Shown here piece by piece: positions 41,386 to 41,488 of a DNA stretch of 41,488 nucleotides. The stretch lies in the NCBI RefSeq assembly GCF_014192915.1, contig NZ_JACHYN010000029.1:1-41488 (forward strand), written 5' to 3'. Numbering within the stretch: position 1 is the first letter of the stretch; each line of letters starts with the position of its first letter. Under the pieces are notes generated by a model. That model was not told the DNA's origin and ran no database searches. It saw nothing but the letters and a program-made list of their open reading frames with translations. Source of the stretch: Azospirillum sp. OGB3. Its GTDB lineage: Bacteria; Pseudomonadota; Alphaproteobacteria; Azospirillales; Azospirillaceae. The position numbers were made by a program, and so were the translations under genes.

Positions 41386-41488
41386 CCCCTCCACCGACGC
41401 GGTGGCCGCCAACGAGGCGCCGACGGGTCGGGAACACAAAAGACAGTCTGGCCCTGGCGGCCCACTCCTCGAAGGGGTTGGGCGCGGG
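41386..41488. other. Leader-like sequence after the edge promoter
   Basis: About 100 bp with no coding sign. It includes short inverted elements (CCACCGACGCGGTGG at 41390-41404) and the AACACAAAAGACAG stretch. It fits an untranslated leader of a stable RNA transcript; no tRNA or rRNA body is present before the window ends. Confidence 0.4.

Overview
The window looks like chromosomal or chromid DNA of a high-GC alphaproteobacterium, most likely Azospirillum or a close Rhodospirillales relative. This is inferred from the strong third-position GC bias, an RpoE/ChrR pair with the Rhodobacter-type zinc ligands, a DUF1489 gene, ModE/ModABC of alphaproteobacterial type and GC-rich nested inverted repeats between genes. 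No rRNA or marker gene inside the window fixes the species.

Layout. (1) 1-4322: a sigma-54-dependent activator on the minus strand, then on the plus strand an ECF sigma factor, its ChrR-type zinc anti-sigma factor and a DinB-type DNA polymerase IV. (2) 4417-17719: the first half of a type VI secretion system (T6SS). A PAAR-like DUF4280 gene on the plus strand faces a long minus-strand operon. In transcription order that operon is: small coiled-coil protein, J-domain-like protein, tssB, tssC, hcp, tssE, tssF, tssG, clpV (tssH), vgrG, MORN-repeat protein. (3) 17875-35594: the divergent second half on the plus strand. It holds three overlapping membrane-sensor genes, the last ending in a SpoIIE/PP2C-like domain, then a lytic transglycosylase, two SPOR-domain proteins, tssJ, tssK, tssL, tssM, tssA, a second hcp, a YqhA-family membrane protein, a pentameric ligand-gated-channel homologue and a SIMPL-domain protein. 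(4) 35595-39366: molybdate uptake, with a ModE operator, modE, modA, modB and modC. (5) 39388-41488: an EamA transporter, an acyl-carrier-like protein, a DUF1489 protein and, at the right edge, a promoter that resembles those of alphaproteobacterial rRNA operons.

How it works together. All thirteen core T6SS components are present: membrane complex TssJ/L/M, baseplate TssK/E/F/G with TssA, sheath TssB/C, tube Hcp, tip VgrG plus a PAAR-like protein, and the ClpV recycling ATPase. TssL has no peptidoglycan-binding domain. The two SPOR proteins and the transglycosylase next to tssJ may supply cell-wall anchoring and passage. No PpkA/PppA/Fha phosphorylation set is visible. In its place is a three-gene membrane-sensor block joined by ATGA stop/start overlaps. 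Its phosphatase-like domain has lost all four expected metal-binding aspartates, so it looks like a pseudophosphatase. This block, and the YqhA plus ligand-gated-channel tail translationally or physically linked to the second hcp, are the parts least explained by known T6SS biology.
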